From assembly GCA_963695085.1 (NCBI GenBank), contig CAVOFV010000004.1, positions 53,263 through 117,262 of the forward strand: DNA of 64,000 bases, read 5' to 3'. A program made the position numbers and the translations under genes. How positions within the stretch are numbered: the stretch's first letter is position 1; each line of letters begins with the position of its first letter. Shown piece after piece: positions 60,808-64,000 of the stretch. A model generated the notes under the pieces. It was not told where the DNA came from. It made no database searches and saw only the letters and a program-made list of their open reading frames with translations. This stretch comes from SG8-30 sp963695085. GTDB taxonomy: Bacteria > Pseudomonadota > Gammaproteobacteria > Steroidobacterales > Steroidobacteraceae.

Positions 60808-60997
60808 ATGTGCCTGCCCTCTGCATGGATCGCAGTCAGGCCGGTGCGTTGCACTACTGTCATGGCGCCCCGCCCGCGCGGTGCTGACAACGAGATCTTG
60901 ATGAAAACTTCACGCGATATACTCGATACTGCATGAGACATGCCTCGGATGTCGGGGCTTCGATCAAAACCGTGTCGACCTGTGGAGTATCCCGCTC

Positions 60998-62068
60998 ATG
61001 CCGCCGATTCTGAAATCCTGGTCTGCATCTCCGATCGCCCTGCTCGCGGTCAGCATCGCGTGGGCGTCCACTGCCGCCGCGGAGGACTCGCTGCCGCGCA
61101 TCTCGACGCAAGCCATGGAGCAGCTGGACGGCGTTGCGATCGAATACGGGGCGGTGCGGACCTCCGACGGCGCGATGCTGCGCACGCTGTTCTCCCGCCC
61201 GGCTGATGCCGCCGCGCGACTGCCGGTCATCTACTTCGTGCAGTGGCTGTCCTGCGACACGGTGGAGTTGGTCGAGCCTGACGGATGGACCGAGATGCTC
61301 ACTTCGTTGATCCGGGACTCCGGATACGCCGTCATGCGTACCGAGAAGTCCGGTGTCGGCGACAGCGTCGGGCCCGCGTGCAAGGACCTCGACTACGACA
61401 CCGAGGTGCGCCATCACCGTGAGGCATTGCGGGCCCTGCTGCAGCGCGCTGACGTCGACCCCAACGGCGTCATCCTGTTCGGCGGCAGCATGGGGGCCAG
61501 CCAGGCGCCGCTGATCGCAGCGGGCTTCCCGGTTCGCGGCATCATCGTCTGGGGCGGCGGCGCCCACACCTGGTTCGAGCGCATGCTGCACTTTGATCGA
61601 CGGGCGCTCGAGCTGGGCGGCGCAGAGTCTTCAGCGCTCACGGACCAGATGCGAAAAAATTCGCTATTTCATTCCGAGTATCTGTTGCGGCAGAAGACGC
61701 CGACCCAGGTCGAAGCAGACAACCCGGAGTTGAAGGATGTGTGGGCAGGCATACTCGGAACGACGGACACGCACCACTACGGGCGGCCGTTTCGTTTCCA
61801 TTACCAGGCCCAGGCGGCCAACTGGACTGGCGCTTGGAGCCGGGTCGAGGCGCCAGTCCTGGTGTTGTACGGCGAGCACGACTGGAGCGAGTCGCTGGCC
61901 AGCCACCAGCTGATCGTTGATGTCGTCAATCGCGAACGGCCGGGTAGCGCGGAGCTTCAGGTCGTGCCGGGCTCGGATCATCACTTCACCCGCTACGCGA
62001 GTTCGCAGGCGGCGTTCGATGGCACCGAGGGTCAGAAGCCATCGGTGCCGAGGTCGCGGCACAGATGA
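60998..62068 (+). CDS. Exported alpha/beta hydrolase, C-terminus possibly frameshifted
   Basis: A 356-residue protein with signal peptide (ALLAVSIAWASTAAA). The hydrolase nucleophile is in LFGGSMGASQ, the Asp in LYGEHDWS and the His in GSDHHFT, all in order. It probably hydrolyses an ester or peptide in the periplasm. After TEGQK the frame ends in an unlikely PSVPRSRHR; shifting by one base near 62035 gives AIGAEVAAQMIGWIRG, a normal last helix, ending at 62103. The indel may be real or an error. Confidence 0.75.
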   Translation: MPPILKSWSASPIALLAVSIAWASTAAAEDSLPRISTQAMEQLDGVAIEYGAVRTSDGAMLRTLFSRPADAAARLPVIYFVQWLSCDTVELVEPDGWTEMLTSLIRDSGYAVMRTEKSGVGDSVGPACKDLDYDTEVRHHREALRALLQRADVDPNGVILFGGSMGASQAPLIAAGFPVRGIIVWGGGAHTWFERMLHFDRRALELGGAESSALTDQMRKNSLFHSEYLLRQKTPTQVEADNPELKDVWAGILGTTDTHHYGRPFRFHYQAQAANWTGAWSRVEAPVLVLYGEHDWSESLASHQLIVDVVNRERPGSAELQVVPGSDHHFTRYASSQAAFDGTEGQKPSVPRSRHR

Positions 62069-62157
62069 TTGGCTGGATTCGCGGCGTGCTGCGCAGGCCG
62101 TGATCGATCGGACCTGCAAACAGGCTCGCGACACCAGGCACAAGCCGCGAGAGCGGC

Positions 62158-62250
62158 AAAAGGGGTCGGATCCATTTATGTCCCGCCGAAGCCGTCGCTA
62201 GCCGAGGCGTTTGTCGGTCCGTCAAGGGAAATTTGGATCCGACCCCGTTT
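62158..62250 (+). repeat. Palindromic ~93 bp repeat, copy 2
   Basis: Same layout as copy 1, GGGGTCGGATCC on the left and GGATCCGACCCC on the right. Between the hydrolase and the MAPEG gene; the rest of 62104-62377 holds nothing else that I recognise. Confidence 0.8.
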
Positions 62251-62377
62251 GACCGGCGTGCTCTTCGTCGGGCTTGGGCTGCGACTGGCGTGGTCCCGCT
62301 AGCCGCTTGCGGCACGGCCATCTGACGCCTCACGTTTCGGGCCGCCAAACCACCTTGGGCCGGTCCCGGCCGAGGGG

Positions 62378-62798
62378 CTAGCCGCCGACCACTCGCCAAG
62401 CTGCCAGCAACGCCATGGCCAGGACCACGAGGTAACCGAAGGTGAACACCTTTTCGCCGCAACGGGACGTAATTCACGCCGGTGTGAACGATCGTGTGCG
62501 CCACACGGCTTGCGACGAACGTCCATGCGAGACCTTGCGCCAGCCACCCGACCTCGCCGAGCTGCCACAGGATGAGGGTGACCACGTAGAACAGTACCGG
62601 CACCTCGAACTGATTCCGGATGTTGTTGTTGATCTTCATCACGCTCTCGGGCCAGGCGTCATCGTGGAGCGCTCGTCGCGCAAGGTCGACAAGACCTGCC
62701 TTGGTCGCCCGGCCCTTCTCGATAGCGAGCGCGACGTACAGCGCCATCGTCAATGCCACCTGGCAAAGCACCGCCAGGAGAATCGCATTCGGTCCCAT
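62378..62798 (-). pseudogene. MAPEG family membrane protein, frameshifted near its end
   Basis: Starting at 62798, four hydrophobic segments and the MAPEG mid-part MKINNNIRNQFEVPVLFY are intact through VHTGVNYVPLRRK. In a run of four A on the minus strand (plus 62451-62454) the frame then changes; with one A fewer it reads VFTFGYLVVLAMALLAAW and stops at 62378, the expected fourth helix and end. MAPEG proteins include glutathione-linked enzymes. A homopolymer indel is the likely cause. Confidence 0.7.
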
Positions 62799-62850
62799 CG
62801 GTGGCCCTCCCCGACTTCACTGAGGTTCGGGGCTCATGATGTCACTTGCT

Positions 62851-62961
62851 TCAGCAACCTGCGAGGCTCGACTTGTCCGTCGAACCGCATCCTCGCGCCG
62901 CCTCAGTCGGTTCCCAGTGGGTGACGCTCCCGCACTGCCGGCAGCGAAAGTCCTTGAGTGC
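62851..62961 (-). pseudogene. Zinc-ribbon-like fragment bordering repeat copy 3
   Basis: Minus-strand frame reading FRCRQCGSVTHWEP then ends CGSTDKSSLAGC. The paired Cys looks like half a zinc ribbon. No start is visible, as the frame runs into the palindromic repeat, so this is probably a truncated gene end. Confidence 0.3.
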
Positions 62962-63054
62962 AAAAGGGGTCGGATCCAATTTATGCCCCGCCGAAGCCGT
63001 CGGTAGCCGAGGCGTTGGTCGGTCCGTCAAGAAGAATTGGATCCGACCCCTTTT
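62962..63054 (+). repeat. Palindromic ~93 bp repeat, copy 3
   Basis: The best-preserved copy: left end AAAAGGGGTCGGATCC, right end GGATCCGACCCCTTTT, middle as in the others with a GTTGGTCGG variant. Lies just before the M14 peptidase remnant. Confidence 0.8.
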
Positions 63055-63098
63055 TCTCCGGGATATCCTGAGCCGCCCCTTGCGTTGACCTGCAGCAC

Positions 63099-63899
63099 AT
63101 GCCAACGAACAGAGATCCGCGACCGTCGCAGCGCCTGATTCATGAAGGCTGCCTGAGCAGTGACTGGAATGCGTACACGGCCAGGCTCGATGAACTCGCG
63201 ACGCGCCACGCACTGCGGCGCACGATCCTGGGCCAACCCGGCGGCGAGCCCCTCTACCTGCTGACGCCGACGGGCGATCCCGGCCAGCGCCCGCGATTGC
63301 TCGATCGCCAGCGGATTGCACGGCGACGAGCCGGCGGGCCCGTGGGGATTGTTGCGGTTCGTCGAGCGGGCCGATGCGCGCCTGCTCGATGCCTGCTCGC
63401 TGTCCCTGCTGCCGGTCATCGACGTGACGGGGTTCAGGAACGGCACGCGGCTGAACGCCTGGGGCGAGGACCCGAACCGTGGCTACGTGCCCGCAGCCGA
63501 CGAGTTTGCCGCCATCGCGCTCAGGCGCGTCGCCTTCCTGAGCGCACGCCGCCCGATTGCGCACTTGCACGCGATGGCTTCCTCGCCTGCCACGAGGATC
63601 CCGAGCTGGCGCTTGCCTACGTGTACACCCTTGAACGGCAGGAGACGCCGGGCCCGTTCAGCATGGCGCTGCGCGATGCATGCGTGCAACGATTCGCCGT
63701 CCACCCGGACGGCGTCGTGGATGGCTGCCCGGTGCGCGACGGCATCGTCTTCAATCACTACGACAGTTCACTGGAAGCCTGGATGATGCACGAGGGGTCG
63801 CTGCGCGCCGCGTGCACGGAGACTCCCGGGCAATGCGCCATCGATAAACGCATCGAAGCCAACGCCGACCTCATCGAGGCGTTCGTGCGGCATTCGTGA
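63099..63899 (+). pseudogene. M14-type zinc peptidase or deacylase, two frameshifts
   Basis: Three pieces in two frames join into a normal protein of about 265 residues. Piece one (from 63099) ends near 63300 after LYLLTPTGDPGQRPRLL. Piece two reads IASGLHGDEPAGPWGLLRF, with the zinc His and Glu, then VIDVTGFRNGTRLNAW. Piece three (from about 63575) reads FLACHEDPELALAYVY, with the third zinc His, to 63899. The fold is that of M14 carboxypeptidases and of AstE/AspA-type deacylases. Both breaks may be decay or sequencing indels. Confidence 0.68.
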
Positions 63900-63928
63900 G
63901 CGACGGCGCGAAGGTTGCGGCAAGAGGC

Positions 63929-64000
63929 AAGAGGGGTCGGATCCGATTTATGCCCCGCCGAAGCCGTCGGTAGCCGAGGCGTTTGTCGGTCCGTCAAGGG
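63929..64000 (+). repeat. Palindromic repeat, copy 4, cut by the window edge
   Basis: Left end and middle of the same element (AGAGGGGTCGGATCC, then the TTTATGCCCCGCCGAAGCC core). Its right end lies outside the window. Confidence 0.78.

Noticed and set aside
60459..64000. Spaced repeats considered as a CRISPR array
   Set aside because: Units are ~93 bp, separated by 700-1600 bp with genes between, and palindromic at their ends; no cas genes.
1..64000. Complete tRNA or rRNA genes, and riboswitches
   Set aside because: None seen on either strand apart from the tRNA-Phe 3' fragment; reading by eye may miss a weak case.

Overview
This is a 64 kb window of high-GC DNA (roughly two thirds G+C by eye) from a Gram-negative bacterium. 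A TamB C-terminus, TonB-dependent uptake, lipoproteins, SlyX, an arginine operon with an acylornithine-type transcarbamylase and a tRNA-Phe remnant of gammaproteobacterial appearance all suggest a Gammaproteobacterium near the Xanthomonadales/Steroidobacterales/Nevskiales. The taxonomy is inference.

Layout. 1-294: end of tamB. 338-8556: one tightly packed arginine operon, argR-argG-(P-loop protein)-argC-argD-argF'-argB-argH, preceded by two ARG-box-like operators 3 bp apart. The transcarbamylase carries the acylornithine signature and has Ala where acetylornithine enzymes have a specificity Glu. No N-acylglutamate synthase or deacylase is recognisable in the operon; the P-loop gene is a candidate for part of that gap. 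8566-12305: aldehyde dehydrogenase, a frameshifted membrane LytTR regulator, an acyltransferase. 12388-22475: poorly known genes, including a coupled four-gene operon of a 1367-residue membrane protein, a ClpB-like AAA+ ATPase, a lipoprotein and a small membrane protein. 22657-26483: LysR regulator, a small exported protein with a TonB-box-like C-terminus, a pair of unknown proteins, a SnoaL-like lipoprotein and slyX.

26477-33192: a trehalose-type utilisation locus (trehalase, MFS transporter, TonB receptor, divergent LacI regulator with twin operators). 33326-37388: an ADP-forming acyl-CoA synthetase followed by a CoA-transferase/GNAT fusion. 37433-39652: two RHH/RelE toxin-antitoxin modules either side of a VIT-type metal transporter. 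39669-47229: two S9A peptidases enclosing an operon with an M48 protease. 47339-49997: XRE regulator, cupin lipoprotein, PEBP protein, ORF6N protein.

50132-57549 is accessory: a patatin phospholipase with a lipoprotein and a small protein, a short ORF matching the C-terminus of contractile tail sheaths, and a divergent, translationally coupled CHAT protease/metallo-beta-lactamase pair followed by MgtC. This is the best candidate for an undescribed conflict-type system. 57712-64000 looks eroded or mobile: a tRNA-Phe 3' fragment, a lower-GC methyltransferase, a GntR/exported-peptide pair with a clear operator, four copies of a ~93 bp palindromic repeat, and several frameshifted or truncated genes (response regulator, hydrolase, MAPEG, M14 peptidase). 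Frameshifts also occur in the LytTR and M48 genes, so uncorrected sequencing indels must be considered alongside real decay.
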